A stretch of 64,000 nucleotides of DNA from Paramoeba atlantica (GCA_977017575.1 CDRNVI010000026.1:558001-622000); one strand, 5' to 3'; numbered from the stretch's first letter, positions 11,796 to 25,500 are shown. Notes: generated by a model from the sequence alone, not told the origin. Program-made: numbers and translations.

Positions 11796-13605
11796 CAAAA
11801 AAACAAAGGTCTTCAAAAACAAAGGTCTTCAAAAAAACAAAGGTCTTCAAAAAAACAAAGGTCTTCAAAAAAACAAAGGTCTTCAAAAAAACAAAGGTCT
11901 TCAAAAAAACAAAGGTCTTCAAAAAAACAAAGGTCTTCAAAAAAACATAGGTCTTCAAAAAAACAAAGGTCTTCAAAAAAACAAAGGTCTTCAAAAAAAC
12001 AAAGGTCTTCAAAAAAACAAAGGTCTTCAAAAACAAAGGTCTTCAAAAAAACAAAGGTCTTCAAAAAAACAAAGGTCTTCAAAAAAAGAAAGGTCTTCAA
12101 AAAAAACAAAGGTCTTCAAAAACAAAGGTCTTCAAAAAAACAAAGGTCTTCAAAAAGTCAAAAGGTCTTCAAAAAAAAAGGTCTTCAAAAAAACAAAGGT
12201 CTTCAAAAAAACAAAGGTCTTCAAAAAAACAAAAGGTCTTCAAAAAAAGAAAGGTCTTCAAAAAAACAAAGGTCTTCAAAAAAACAAAGGTCTTCAAAAA
12301 AAAAAAGGTCTTCAAAAAAAACAAAGGTCTTCAAAAAAACAAAAGTCTTCAAAAAAACAAAGTCTTCAAAAAATCAAAGGTCTTCAAAAAAACAAAGGTC
12401 TTCAAAAAAACAAAGGTCTTCAAAAAAACAAAGGTCTTCAAAAAAACAAAGGTCTTCAAAAAAACAAAGGTCTTCAAAAAAACAAAGGTCTTCAAAAAAA
12501 CAAAGGTCTTCAAAAAAACAAAGGTCTTCAAAAAAACAAAGGTCTTCAAAAAAACAAAGGTCTTCAAAAAAACAAAGGTCCTCAAAAAAACAAAGGTCTT
12601 CAAAAAAAACAAAGGTCATCAAAAAAACAAAGGTCTTCAAAAAAACAAAGGTCTTCGAAAAAACAAAGGTCTTCAAAAAAACAAAGGTCTTCAAAAAAAA
12701 AAAGGTCTTCAAAAAAAACAAAGGTCTTCAAAAAAACAAAAGTCTTCAAAAAAACAAAGTCTTCAAAAAATCAAAGGTCTTCAAAAAAACAAAGGTCTTC
12801 AAAAAAACAAAGGTCTTCAAAAAAACAAAGGTCTTCAAAAAAACAAAGGTCCTCAAAAAAACAAAGGTCTTCAAAAAAAACAAAGGTCATCAAAAAAACA
12901 AAGGTCTTCAAAAAAACATAGGTCTTCAAAAAAACAAAGGTCTTCAAAAAAACAAAGGTCTTCAAAAAAACAAAGGTCTTCAAAAAAACAAAGGTCTTCA
13001 AAAACAAAAGTCTTCAAAAAAACAAAGGTCTTCAAAAAAACAAAGGTCTTCAAAAAAAGAAAGGTCTTCAAAAAAAACAAAGGTCTTCAAAAACACAAGT
13101 CTTCAAAAAAACAAAGGTCTTCAAAAAAAAAAAGGTCTTCAAAAAAACAAAGGTCTTCAAAAAAAGAAAGGTCTTCAAAAAAAACAAAGGTCTTCAAAAA
13201 CAAAGGTCTTCAAAAAGTCAAAAGGTCTTCAAAAAAAAAGGTCTTCAAAAAAACAAAGGTCTTCAAAAAAACAAAGGTCTTCAAAAAAACAAAAGGTCTT
13301 CAAAAAAAGAAAGGTCTTCAAAAAAACAAAGGTCTTCGAAAAAACAAAGGTCTTCAAAAAAACAAAGGTCTTCAAAAAAACAAAGGTCTTCAAAAAAACA
13401 AAGGTCTTCAAAAAAAAAGGTCTTCAAAAAAACAAAGGTCTTCAAAAAAACAAAGGTCTTCAAAAAAACAAAAGGTCTTCAAAAAAAGAAAGGTCTTCAA
13501 AAAAACAAAGGTCTTCAAAAAAACAAAGGTCTTCAAAAAAACAAAGGTCTTCGAAAAAACAAAGGTCTTCAAAAAAAAAAAGGTCTTCAAAAAAACAAAG
13601 GTCTG
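11796..13605 (+). repeat. 1,810-bp HOR, copy 1 of 2
   Basis: The matching part spans about 11,796-13,155 and recurs at 13,606-15,001. Shared landmarks at +1,810 are the GTC insert (12157/13967), the AAAGTC/AATCAAAGG cassettes, and the GGTCCTC-GTCATC cassettes. After about 12,918 the offset becomes 1,846 because the second copy has two more units; the rare CACAAGTC unit lies at 13,095/14,941. The left edge is set by a TCTGC unit at about 13,600 that the first copy lacks. Confidence 0.85.
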
Positions 13606-15001
13606 CAAAAAAACAAAGGTCTTCAAAAACAAAGGTCTTCAAAAAAACAAAGGTCTTCAAAAAAACAAAGGTCTTCAAAAAAACAAAGGTCTTCAAAAAA
13701 ACAAAGGTCTTCAAAAAAACAAAGGTCTTCAAAAAAACAAAGGTCTTCAAAAAAACATAGGTCTTCAAAAAAACAAAGGTCTTCAAAAAAACAAAGGTCT
13801 TCAAAAAAACAAAGGTCTTCAAAAAAACAAAGGTCTTCAAAAACAAAGGTCTTCAAAAAAACAAAGGTCTTCAAAAAAACAAAGGTCTTCAAAAAAAGAA
13901 AGGTCTTCAAAAAAAACAAAGGTCTTCAAAAACAAAGGTCTTCAAAAAAACAAAGGTCTTCAAAAAGTCAAAAGGTCTTCAAAAAAAAAGGTCTTCAAAA
14001 AAACAAAGGTCTTCAAAAAAACAAAGGTCTTCAAAAAAACAAAAGGTCTTCAAAAAAAGAAAGGTCTTCAAAAAAACAAAGGTCTTCAAAAAAACAAAGG
14101 TCTTCAAAAAAAAAAAGGTCTTCAAAAAAAACAAAGGTCTTCAAAAAAACAAAAGTCTTCAAAAAAACAAAGTCTTCAAAAAATCAAAGGTCTTCAAAAA
14201 AACAAAGGTCTTCAAAAAAACAAAGGTCTTCAAAAAAACAAAGGTCTTCAAAAAAACAAAGGTCTTCAAAAAAACAAAGGTCTTCAAAAAAACAAAGGTC
14301 TTCAAAAAAACAAAGGTCTTCAAAAAAACAAAGGTCTTCAAAAAAACAAAGGTCTTCAAAAAAACAAAGGTCTTCAAAAAAACAAAGGTCCTCAAAAAAA
14401 CAAAGGTCTTCAAAAAAAACAAAGGTCATCAAAAAAACAAAGGTCTTCAAAAAAACAAAGGTCTTCGAAAAAACAAAGGTCTTCAAAAAAACAAAGGTCT
14501 TCAAAAAAAAAAAGGTCTTCAAAAAAAACAAAGGTCTTCAAAAAAACAAAAGTCTTCAAAAAAACAAAGTCTTCAAAAAATCAAAGGTCTTCAAAAAAAC
14601 AAAGGTCTTCAAAAAAACAAAGGTCTTCAAAAAAACAAAGGTCTTCAAAAAAACAAAGGTCCTCAAAAAAACAAAGGTCTTCAAAAAAAACAAAGGTCAT
14701 CAAAAAAACAAAGGTCTTCAAAAAAACACAGGTCTTCAAAAAAACAAAGGTCTTCAAAAAAACATAGGTCTTCAAAAAAACAAAGGTCTTCAAAAAAACA
14801 AAGGTCTTCAAAAAAACAAAGGTCTTCAAAAAAACAAAGGTCTTCAAAAACAAAGGTCTTCAAAAAAACAAAGGTCTTCAAAAAAACAAAGGTCTTCAAA
14901 AAAAGAAAGGTCTTCAAAAAAAACAAAGGTCTTCAAAAACACAAGTCTTCAAAAAAACAAAGGTCTTCAAAAAAAAAAAGGTCTTCAAAAAAACAAAGGT
15001 C
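13606..15001 (+). repeat. 1,810-bp HOR, copy 2 of 2 (36-bp longer near its end)
   Basis: This is the second copy of the preceding block. It differs by a CACAGG unit near 14,728 and two inserted units, one of them CATAGG, giving a 36-bp net gain. The rest of the variant order is the same. Gain by whole units fits slippage or unequal exchange between aligned units rather than random insertion. Confidence 0.85.
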
Positions 15002-17540
15002 TTCAAAAAAACAAAGGTCTTCAAAAACAAAGGTCTTCAAAAAAACAAAGGTCTTCAAAAAAACAAAGGTCTTCAAAAAAACAAAGGTCTTCAAAAAAAC
15101 AAAGGTCTTCAAAAACAAAGGTCTTCAAAAAAACAAAGGTCTACAAAAAAACAAAGGTCTTCAAAAAAAGAAAGGTCTTCAAAAAAAACAAAGGTCTTCA
15201 AAAACAAAGGTCTTCAAAAAAACAAAGGTCTTCAAAAAAACAAAGGTCTTCAAAAAAACAAAGGTCTTCAAAAAAACAAAGGTCTTCAAAAACAAAGGTC
15301 TTCAAAAAAACAAAGGTCTTCAAAAAAACAAAGGTCTTCAAAAAAACAAAGGTCTTCAAAAAAACAAAGGTCTTCAAAAAAACAAAGGTCTTCAAAAAAA
15401 CAAAGGTCTTCAAAAAAACATAGGTCTTCAAAAAAACAAAGGTCTTCAAAAAAACAAAGGTCTTCAAAAAAACAAAGGTCTTCAAAAAAACAAAGGTCTT
15501 CAAAAACAAAGGTCTTCAAAAAAACAAAGGTCTTCAAAAAAACAAAGGTCTTCAAAAAAAGAAAGGTCTTCAAAAAAAACAAAGGTCTTCAAAAACAAAG
15601 GTCTTCAAAAAAACAAAGGTCTTCAAAAAGTCAAAAGGTCTTCAAAAAAAAAGGTCTTCAAAAAAACAAAGGTCTTCAAAAAGTCAAAAGGTCTTCAAAA
15701 AAAAAGGTCTTCAAAAAAACAAAGGTCTTCAAAAAAACAAAGGTCTTCAAAAAAACAAAAGGTCTTCAAAAAAAGAAAGGTCTTCAAAAAAAACAAAGGT
15801 CTTCAAAAAAACAAAGGTCTTCAAAAAAAGAAAGGTCTTCAAAAAAAACAAAGGTCTTCAAAAACAAAGGTCTTCAAAAAAACAAAGGTCTTCAAAAAAA
15901 AAAAGGTCTTCAAAAAAACAAAGGTCTTCAAAAAAACAAAGGTCTTCAAAAACAAAAGTCTTCAAAAAAACAAAGGTCTTCAAAAAAACAAAGGTCTTCA
16001 AAAACAAAGGTCTTCAAAAAAACAAAGGTCTTCAAAAAAACAAAGGTCTTCAAAAAAACAAAGGTCTTCAAAAAAACAAAGGTCTTCAAAAACAAAGGTC
16101 TTCAAAAAAACAAAGGTCTTCAAAAAAACAAAGGTCTTCAAAAAAAGAAAGGTCTTCAAAAAAAACAAAGGTCTTCAAAAACAAAGGTCTTCAAAAAAAC
16201 AAAGGTCTTCAAAAAAACAAAGGTCTTCAAAAAAACAAAGGTCTTCAAAAAAACAAAGGTCTTCAAAAACAAAGGTCTTCAAAAAAACAAAGGTCTTCAA
16301 AAAAACAAAGGTCTTCAAAAAAACAAAGGTCTTCAAAAAAACAAAGGTCTTCAAAAAAACAAAGGTCTTCAAAAAAACAAAGGTCTTCAAAAAAACATAG
16401 GTCTTCAAAAAAACAAAGGTCTTCAAAAAAACAAAGGTCTTCAAAAAAACAAAGGTCTTCAAAAAAACAAAGGTCTTCAAAAACAAAGGTCTTCAAAAAA
16501 ACAAAGGTCTTCAAAAAAACAAAGGTCTTCAAAAAAACAAAGGTCTTCAAAAACAAAGGTCTTCAAAAAAACAAAGGTCTTCAAAAAAACAAAGGTCTTC
16601 AAAAAAAGAAAGGTCTTCAAAAAAAACAAAGGTCTTCAAAAACAAAGGTCTTCAAAAAAACAAAGGTCTTCAAAAAAACAAAGGTCTTCAAAAAAACAAA
16701 GGTCTTCAAAAAAACAAAGGTCTTCAAAAACAAAGGTCTTCAAAAAAACAAAGGTCTTCAAAAAAACAAAGGTCTTCAAAAAAACAAAGGTCTTCAAAAA
16801 AACAAAGGTCTTCAAAAAAACAAAGGTCTTCAAAAAAACAAAGGTCTTCAAAAAAACAAAGGTCTTCAAAAAAACATAGGTCTTCAAAAAAACAAAGGTC
16901 TTCAAAAAAACAAAGGTCTTCAAAAAAACAAAGGTCTTCAAAAAAACAAAGGTCTTCAAAAACAAAGGTCTTCAAAAAAACAAAGGTCTTCAAAAAAACA
17001 AAGGTCTTCAAAAAAACAAAGGTCTTCAAAAAATCAAAGGTCTTCAAAAAAACAAAGGTCTTCAAAAAAACAAAGGTCTTCAAAAAAACAAAGGTCTTCA
17101 AAAAAACAAAGGTCTTCAAAAAAACAAAGGTCTTCAAAAAAACAAAGGTCTTCAAAAAAACAAAGGTCTTCAAAAAAACAAAGGTCTTCAAAAAAACAAA
17201 GGTCTTCAAAAAAACAAAAGGTCTCCAAAAAAAGAAAGGTCTTCAAAAAAACAAAGGTCTTCAAAAAAACAAAGGTCTTCAAAAAAACAAAGGTCTTCAA
17301 AAAAACATAGGTCTTCAAAAAAACAAAGGTCTTCAAAAAAACAAAGGTCTTCAAAAAAACAAAGGTCTTCAAAAAAACAAAGGTCTTCAAAAACAAAGGT
17401 CTTCAAAAAAACAAAGGTCTTCAAAAAAACAAAGGTCTTCAAAAAAAGAAAGGTCTTCAAAAAAAACAAAGGTCTTCAAAAACAAAGGTCTTCAAAAAAA
17501 CAAAGGTCTTCAAAAAAAACAAAGGTCTTCAAAAACAAAG
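15002..17540 (+). repeat. Satellite block containing copy 1 of a 1,887-bp duplication
   Basis: Two GTC inserts sit only 53 bp apart (15630 and 15683). From about 15,660 to about 16,960 the variant order recurs 1,887 bp downstream (15683/17570, 16175/18062, 16263/18150, 16636/18523). A second relation, 977 bp, links the modules at 15,198 and 16,175. The 16-bp short units are frequent here, which shortens the local period. A GGTCTCC unit occurs at about 17,221. Confidence 0.8.
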
Positions 17541-19674
17541 GTCTTCAAAAAAACAAAGGTCTTCAAAAAGTCAAAAGGTCTTCAAAAAAAAAGGTCTTCA
17601 AAAAAACAAAGGTCTTCAAAAAAACAAAGGTCTTCAAAAAAACAAAAGGTCTTCAAAAAAAGAAAGGTCTTCAAAAAAAACAAAGGTCTTCAAAAAAACA
17701 AAGGTCTTCAAAAAAAGAAAGGTCTTCAAAAAAAACAAAGGTCTTCAAAAACAAAGGTCTTCAAAAAAACAAAGGTCTTCAAAAAAAAAAAGGTCTTCAA
17801 AAAAACAAAGGTCTTCAAAAAAACAAAGGTCTTCAAAAACAAAAGTCTTCAAAAAAACAAAGGTCTTCAAAAAAACAAAGGTCTTCAAAAACAAAGGTCT
17901 TCAAAAAAACAAAGGTCTTCAAAAAAACAAAGGTCTTCAAAAAAACAAAGGTCTTCAAAAAAACAAAGGTCTTCAAAAACAAAGGTCTTCAAAAAAACAA
18001 AGGTCTTCAAAAAAACAAAGGTCTTCAAAAAAAGAAAGGTCTTCAAAAAAAACAAAGGTCTTCAAAAACAAAGGTCTTCAAAAAAACAAAGGTCTTCAAA
18101 AAAACAAAGGTCTTCAAAAAAACAAAGGTCTTCAAAAAAACAAAGGTCTTCAAAAACAAAGGTCTTCAAAAAAACAAAGGTCTTCAAAAAAACAAAGGTC
18201 TTCAAAAAAACAAAGGTCTTCAAAAAAACAAAGGTCTTCAAAAAAACAAAGGTCTTCAAAAAAACAAAGGTCTTCAAAAAAACATAGGTCTTCAAAAAAA
18301 CAAAGGTCTTCAAAAAAACAAAGGTCTTCAAAAAAACAAAGGTCTTCAAAAAAACAAAGGTCTTCAAAAACAAAGGTCTTCAAAAAAACAAAGGTCTTCA
18401 AAAAAACAAAGGTCTTCAAAAAAACAAAGGTCTTCAAAAACAAAGGTCTTCAAAAAAACAAAGGTCTTCAAAAAAACAAAGGTCTTCAAAAAAAGAAAGG
18501 TCTTCAAAAAAAACAAAGGTCTTCAAAAACAAAGGTCTTCAAAAAAACAAAGGTCTTCAAAAAAACAAAGGTCTTCAAAAAAACAAAGGTCTTCAAAAAA
18601 ACAAAGGTCTTCAAAAACAAAGGTCTTCAAAAAAACAAAGGTCTTCAAAAAAACAAAGGTCTTCAAAAAAACAAAGGTCTTCAAAAAAACAAAGGTCTTC
18701 AAAAAAACAAAGGTCTTCAAAAAAACAAAGGTCTTCAAAAAAACATAGGTCTTCAAAAAAACAAAGGTCTTCAAAAAAACAAAGGTCTTCAAAAAAACAA
18801 AGGTCTTCAAAGAAACAAAGGTCTTCAAAAACAAAGGTCTTCAAAAAAACAAAGGTCTTCAAAAAAACAAAGGTCTTCAAAAAAAGAAAGGTCTTCAAAA
18901 AATCAAAGGTCTTCAAAAAAACAAAGGTCTTCAAAAAAACAAAGGTCTTCAAAAAAACAAAGGTCTTCAAAAAAACAAAGGTCTTCAAAAAAACAAAGGT
19001 CTTCAAAAAAACAAAGGTCTTCAAAAAAACAAAGGTCTTCAAAAAAACAAAGGTCTTCAAAAAAACAAAGGTCTTCAAAAAAACAAAGGTCCTCAAAAAA
19101 ACAAAGGTCTTCAAAAAAAACAAAGGTCATCAAAAAAACAAAGGTCTTCAAAAAAACAAAGGTCTTCGAAAAAACAAAGGTCTTCAAAAAAACAAAGGTC
19201 TTCAAAAAAAAAAAGGTCTTCAAAAAAAACAAAGGTCTTCAAAAAAACAAAAGTCTTCAAAAAAACAAAGTCTTCAAAAAATCAAAGGTCTTCAAAAAAA
19301 CAAAGGTCTTCAAAAAAACAAAGGTCTTCAAAAAAACAAAGGTCTTCAAAAAAACAAAGGTCCTCAAAAAAACAAAGGTCTTCAAAAAAAACAAAGGTCA
19401 TCAAAAAAACAAAGGTCTTCAAAAAAACAAAGGTCTTCAAAAAAACAAAGGTCTTCAAAAAAACATAGGTCTTCAAAAAAACAAAGGTCTTCAAAAAAAC
19501 AAAGGTCTTCAAAAAAACAAAGGTCTTCAAAAAAACAAAGGTCTTCAAAAACAAAGGTCTTCAAAAAAACAAAGGTCTTCAAAAAAACAAAGGTCTTCAA
19601 AAAAAGAAAGGTCTTCAAAAAAAACAAACGTCTTCAAAAACAAAGGTCTTCAAAAAAACTAAGGTCTTCAAAAA
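17541..19674 (+). repeat. 1,887-bp duplication copy 2 and source-like block for 34.9-36.8 kb
   Basis: This block carries the second copy of the 1,887-bp duplication. That copy is one unit shorter near its end and has a private AAAGAAAC change at about 18,811. It is also related to 34.9-36.8 kb at an offset of 17,272 bp (AAAAGTC at 17841/35113, modules at 18062/35334 and 18523/35795), with scattered differences such as extra CATAGG and GTCATC units in the distal copy. Confidence 0.8.
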
Positions 19675-20354
19675 GTCAAAAGGTCTTCAAAAAAAAAGGT
19701 CTTCAAAAAAACAAAGGTCTTCAAAAAAACAAAGGTCTTCAAAAAAAGAAAGGTCTTCAAAAAATCAAAGGTCTTTAAAAAAACAAAGGTCTTCAAAAAA
19801 ACAAAGGTCTTCAAAAAAACAAAGGTCTTCAAAAAAACAAAGGTCTTCAAAAAAACAAAGGTCTTCAAAAAAACAAAGGTCTTCAAAAAAACAAAGGTCT
19901 TCAAAAAAACAAAGGTCTTCAAAAAAACAAAGGTCTTCAAAAAAACAAAGGTCCTCAAAAAAACAAAGGTCTTCAAAAAAAACAAAGGTCATCAAAAAAA
20001 CAAAGGTCTTCAAAAAAACAAAGGTCTTCGAAAAAACAAAGGTCTTCAAAAAAACAAAGGTCTTCAAAAAAAAAAAGGTCTTCAAAAAAAACAAAGGTCT
20101 TCAAAAAAACAAAAGTCTTCAAAAAAACAAAGTCTTCAAAAAATCAAAGGTCTTCAAAAAAACAAAGGTCTTCAAAAAAACAAAGGTCTTCAAAAAAACA
20201 AAGGTCTTCAAAAAAACAAAGGTCCTCAAAAAAACAAAGGTCTTCAAAAAAAACAAAGGTCATCAAAAAAACAAAGGTCTTCAAAAAAACAAAGGTCTTC
20301 AAAAAAACAAAGGTCTTCAAAAAAACAAAGGTCATCAAAAAAACAAAGGTCTTC
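19675..20354 (+). repeat. Satellite stretch with AAAGTC and GGTCCTC cassettes
   Basis: This stretch runs from the GTC insert at 19675. It holds a long run of canonical units, a GGTCCTC-GTCATC pair, a TTCGAA unit, an AAAGTC/AATCAAAGG cassette and a second GGTCCTC-GTCATC pair. A ggtctttaaaa unit lies near 19,770. Nothing but satellite is present. Confidence 0.8.
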
Positions 20355-21555
20355 AAAAAAACAAAGGTCATCAAAAAAACAAAGGTCTTCAAAAAAACAA
20401 AGGTCTTCAAAAAAACAAAGGTCTTCAAAAAAACATAGGTCTTCAAAAAAACAAAGGTCTTCAAAAAAACAAAGGTCTTCAAAAAAACAAAGGTCTTCAA
20501 AAAAACAAAGGTCTTCAAAAACAAAGGTCTTCAAAAAAACAAAGGTCTTCAAAAAAACAAAGGTCTTCAAAAAAAGAAAGGTCTTCAAAAAAAACAAAGG
20601 TCTTCAAAAACAAAGGTCTTCAAAAAAACAAAGGTCTTCAAAAAGTCAAAAGGTCTTCAAAAAAAAAGGTCTTCAAAAAAACAAAGGTCTTCAAAAAAAC
20701 AAAGGTCTTCAAAAAAACAAAAGGTCTTCAAAAAAAGAAAGGTCTTCAAAAAAACAAAGGTCTTCAAAAAAACAAACGTCTTCAAAAAAACAAAGGTCTT
20801 CAAAAAAACAAAGGTCTTCAAAAAAACAAAGGTCTTCAAAAAAACAAAAGGTCTTCAAAAAAACAAAGGTCTTCAAAAAAACAAAGGTCTTCAAAAAAAA
20901 CAAAGGTCATCAAAAAAACAAAGGTCTTCAAAAAAACAAAGGTCTTCAAAAAAAAAAAGGTCTTCAAAAAAACAAAGGTCTTCAAAAAAACAAAGGTCTT
21001 CAAAAAAACAAAGGTCTTCAAAAACAAAGGTCTTCAAAAAAACAAAGGTCTTCAAAAAAACAAAGGTCTTCAAAAAAACATAGGTCTTCAAAAAAACAAA
21101 GGTCTTCAAAAAAACAAAGGTCTTCAAAAAAACAAAGGTCTTCAAAAAAACATAGGTCTTCAAAAAAACAAAGGTCTTCAAAAAAACAAAGGTCTTCAAA
21201 AAAACAAAGGTCTTCAAAAACAAAGGTCTTCAAAAAAACAAAGGTCTTCAAAAAAACAAAGGTCTTCAAAGAAAGAAAGGTCTTCAAAAAAAACAAAGGT
21301 CTTCAAAAACAAAGGTCTTCAAAAAAACAAAGGTCTTCAAAAAGTCAAAAGGTCTTCAAAAAAAAAGGTCTTCAAAAAAACAAAGGTCTTCAAAAAAACA
21401 AAGGTCTTCAAAAAAACAAAGGTCCTCAAAAAAACAAAGGTCTTCAAAAAAAACAAAGGTCATCAAAAAAACAAAGGTCTTCAAAAAAACAAAGGTCTTC
21501 AAAAAAACAAAGGTCTTCAAAAAAACAAAGGTCATCAAAAAAACAAAGGTCTTCA
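20355..21555 (+). repeat. 1,201-bp HOR, copy 1 of 2
   Basis: About 20,355-21,390 recurs 1,201 bp downstream. Shared landmarks are GTCATC (20366/21567), CATAGG (20434/21635) and GTC inserts (20645/21846 and 21344/22545). The register fails just left of 20,355, where a 19-bp unit appears in only one copy. An A-to-G change giving AAAGAAAG (about 21,271/22,472) is also shared. Confidence 0.85.
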
Positions 21556-22590
21556 AAAAAAACAAAGGTCATCAAAAAAACAAAGGTCTTCAAAAAAACA
21601 AAGGTCTTCAAAAAAACAAAGGTCTTCAAAAAAACATAGGTCTTCAAAAAAACAAAGGTCTTCAAAAAAACAAAGGTCTTCAAAAAAACAAAGGTCTTCA
21701 AAAAAACAAAGGTCTTCAAAAACAAAGGTCTTCAAAAAAACAAAGGTCTTCAAAAAAACAAAGGTCTTCAAAAAAAGAAAGGTCTTCAAAAAAAACAAAG
21801 GTCTTCAAAAACAAAGGTCTTCAAAAAAACAAAGGTCTTCAAAAAGTCAAAAGGTCTTCAAAAAAAAAGGTCTTCAAAAAAACAAAGGTCTTCAAAAAAA
21901 CAAAGGTCTTCAAAAAAACAAAAGGTCTTCAAAAAAAGAAAGGTCTTCAAAAAAACAAAGGTCTTCAAAAAAACAAAGGTCTTCAAAAAAACAAAGGTCT
22001 TCAAAAAAACAAAGGTCTTCAAAAAAACAAAGGTCTTCAAAAAAACAAAAGGTCTTCAAAAAAACAAAGGTCTTCAAAAAAACAAAGGTCTTCAAAAAAA
22101 ACAAAGGTCATCAAAAAAACAAAGGTCTTCAAAAAAACAAAGGTCTTCAAAAAAAAAAAGGTCTTCAAAAAAACAAAGGTCTTCAAAAAAACAAAGGTCT
22201 TCAAAAAAACAAAGGTCTTCAAAAACAAAGGTCTTCAAAAAAACAAAGGTCTTCAAAAAAACAAAGGTCTTCAAAAAAACAAAGGTCTTCAAAAAAACAA
22301 AGGTCTTCAAAAAAACAAAGGTCTTCAAAAAAACAAAGGTCTTCAAAAAAACATAGGTCTTCAAAAAATCAAAGGTCTTCAAAAAAACAAAGGTCTTCAA
22401 AAAAACAAAGGTCTTCAAAAACAAAGGTCTTCAAAAAAACAAAGGTCTTCAAAAAAACAAAGGTCTTCAAAGAAAGAAAGGTCTTCAAAAAAAACAAAGG
22501 TCTTCAAAAACAAAGGTCTTCAAAAAAACAAAGGTCTTCAAAAAGTCAAAAGGTCTTCAAAAAAAAAGGTCTTCAAAAAAACAAAGGTCT
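21556..22590 (+). repeat. 1,201-bp HOR, copy 2 of 2
   Basis: This is the second copy. It ends near 22,590, where a private AAAGCAAAGG unit appears. From about 22,050 rightwards the sequence also belongs to the 4-kb segment found again at 45.03 and 50.68 kb. An AATCAAAGG unit at about 22,367 has no counterpart in the other copies compared. Confidence 0.8.
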
Positions 22591-25500
22591 TCAAAAAAGC
22601 AAAGGTCTTCAAAAAAACAAAAGGTCTTCAAAAAAAGAAAGGTCTTCAAAAAAACAAAGGTCTTCAAAAAAACAAAGGTCTTCAAAAAAAAAAAGGTCTT
22701 CAAAAAAAACAAAGGTCTTCAAAAAAACAAAAGTCTTCAAAAAAACAAAGTCTTCAAAAAATCAAAGGTCTTCAAAAAAACAAAGGTCTTCAAAAAAACA
22801 AAGGTCTTCAAAAAAACAAAGGTCTTCAAAAAAATAAAGGTCTTCAAAAAAACAAAGGTCTTCAAAAAAACAAAGGTCTTCAAAAAAACAAAGGTCTTCA
22901 AAAAAACAAAGGTCTTCAAAAAAACAAAGGTCTTCAAAAACAAAGGTCTTCAAAAAAACAAAGGTCTTCAAAAAAACAAAGGTCTTCAAAAAAAGAAAGG
23001 TCTTCAAAAAAAACAAAGGTCTTCAAAAACAAAGGTCTTCAAAAAAACAAAGGTCTTCAAAAAGTCAAAAGGTCTTCAAAAAAAAAGGTCTTCAAAAAAA
23101 CAAAGGTCTTCAAAAAAACAAAGGTCTTCAAAAAAACAAAAGGTCTTCAAAAAAAGAAAGGTCTTCAAAAAAACCAAGGTCTTCAAAAAAACAAAGGTCT
23201 TCGAAAAAACAAAGGTCTTCAAAAAAACAAAGGTCTTCAAAAAAACAAAGGTCTTCAAAAAAACAAAGGTCTTCAAAAAAACATAGGTCTTCAAAAAAAC
23301 AAAGGTCTTCAAAAAAACAAAGGTCTTCAAAAAAACAAAGGTCTTCAAAAAAACAAAAGGTCTTCAAAAAAAGAAAGGTCTTCAAAAAAAGAAAGGTCTT
23401 CAAAAAAACAAAGGTCTTCGAAAAAACAAAGGTCTTCAAAAAAACAAAGGTCTTCAAAAAAAAAAAGGTCTTCAAAAAAAACAAAGGTCTTCAAAAAAAC
23501 AAAAGTCTTCAAAAAAACAAAGTCTTCAAAAAATCAAAGGTCTTCAAAAAAACAAAGGTCTTCAAAAAAACAAAGGTCTTCAAAAAAACAAAGGTCTTCA
23601 AAAAAAACAAAGGTCTTCAAAAACAAAGGTCTTCAAAAAAACAAAGGTCTTCAAAAAGTCAAAAGGTCTTCAAAAAAAAAGGTCTTCAAAAAAACAAAGG
23701 TCTTCAAAAAAACAAAGGTCTTCAAAAAAACAAAAGGTCTTCAAAAAAAGAAAGGTCTTCAAAAAAACAAAGGTCTTCAAAAAAACAAAGGTCTTCGAAA
23801 AAACAAAGGTCTTCAAAAAAACAAAGGTCTTCAAAAAAACAAAGGTCTTCAAAAAAACAAAGGTCTTCAAAAAAACAAAGGTCTTCAAAAAAACAAAGGT
23901 CTTCAAAAAAACAAAAGGTCTTCAAAAAAAGAAAGGTCTTCAAAAAAACAAAGGTCTTCAAAAAAACAAAGGTCTTCGAAAAAACAAAGGTCTTCAAAAA
24001 AACAAAAGTCTTTAAAAAAACAAAGTCTTCAAAAAATCAAAGGTCTTCAAAAAAACAAAGGTCTTCAAAAAAACAAAGGTCTTCAAAAAAACAAAGGTCT
24101 TCAAAAAAACAAAGGTCCTCAAAAAAACAAAGGTCTTCAAAAAAACAAAGGTCTTCAAAAACAAAGGTCTTCAAAAAAACAAAGGTCTTCAAAAAAAAAA
24201 AGGTCTTCAAAAAAACAAAGGTCTTCAAAAAAACAAAGGTCTTCAAAAAAACAAAGGTCTTCAAAAAAACATAGGTCTTCAAAAAAACAAAGGTCTTCAA
24301 AAAAACAAAGGTCTTCAAAAAAACAAAGGTCTTCAAAAAAACAAAGGTCTTCAAAAACAAAGGTCTTCAAAAAAACAAAGGTCTTCAAAAAAACAAAGGT
24401 CTTCAAAAAAAGAAAGGTCTTCAAAAAAAACAAAGGTCTTCAAAAACAAACGTCTTCAAAAAAACAAAGGTCTTCAAAAAGTCAAAAGGTCTTCAAAAAA
24501 AAAGGTCTTCAAAAAAACAAAGGTCTTCAAAAAAACAAAGGTCTTCAAAAAAACAAAAGGTCTTCAAAAAAAGAAAGGTCTTCAAAAAAACAAAGGTCTT
24601 CAAAAAAACAAAGGTCTTCAAAAAAACAAAAGTCTTCAAAAAAACAAAGGTCTTCAAAAAAACAAAGGTCTTCAAAAAAACAAAGGTCTTCAAAAAAAAA
24701 AAGGTCTTCAAAAAAAACAAAGGTCTTCAAAAAAACAAAAGTCTTCAAAAAAACAAAGTCTTCAAAAAATCAAAGGTCTTCAAAAAAACAAAAGGTCTTC
24801 AAAAAAAGAAAGGTCTTCAAAAAAACAAAGGTCTTCAAAAAAACAAAGGTCTTCGAAAAAACAAAGGTCTTCAAAAAAACAAAGGTCTTCAAAAAAACAA
24901 AGGTCTTCAAAAAAACAAAGGTCTTCAAAAAAACAAAGGTCTTCAAAAAAACAAAGGTCTTCAAAAAAACAAAAGGTCTTCAAAAAAAGAAAGGTCTTCA
25001 AAAAAACAAAGGTCTTCAAAAAAACAAAGGTCTTCGAAAAAACAAAGGTCTTCAAAAAAACAAAAGTCTTTAGAAAAACAAAGTCTTCAAAAAATCAAAG
25101 GTCTTCAAAAAAACAAAGGTCTTCAAAAAAACAAAGGTCTTCAAAAAAACAAAGGTCTTCAAAAAAACAAAGGTCTTCAAAAAAACAAAGGTCTTCAAAA
25201 AAAACAAAGGTGATCAAAAAAACAAAGGTCTTCAAAAAAACAAAGGTCTTCAAAAAAAAAAAGGTCTTCAAAAAAACAAAGGTCTTCAAAAAAACAAAGG
25301 TCTTCAAAAAAACAAAGGTCTTCAAAAACAAAGGTCTTCAAAAAAACAAAGGTCTTCAAAAAAACAAAGGTCTTCAAAAAAACAAAGGTCTTCAAAAAAA
25401 CAAAGGTCTTCAAAAAAACAAAGGTCTTCAAAAAAACATAGGTCTTCAAAAAAACAAAGGTCTTCAAAAAAACAAAGGTCTTCAAAAAAACAAAGGTCTT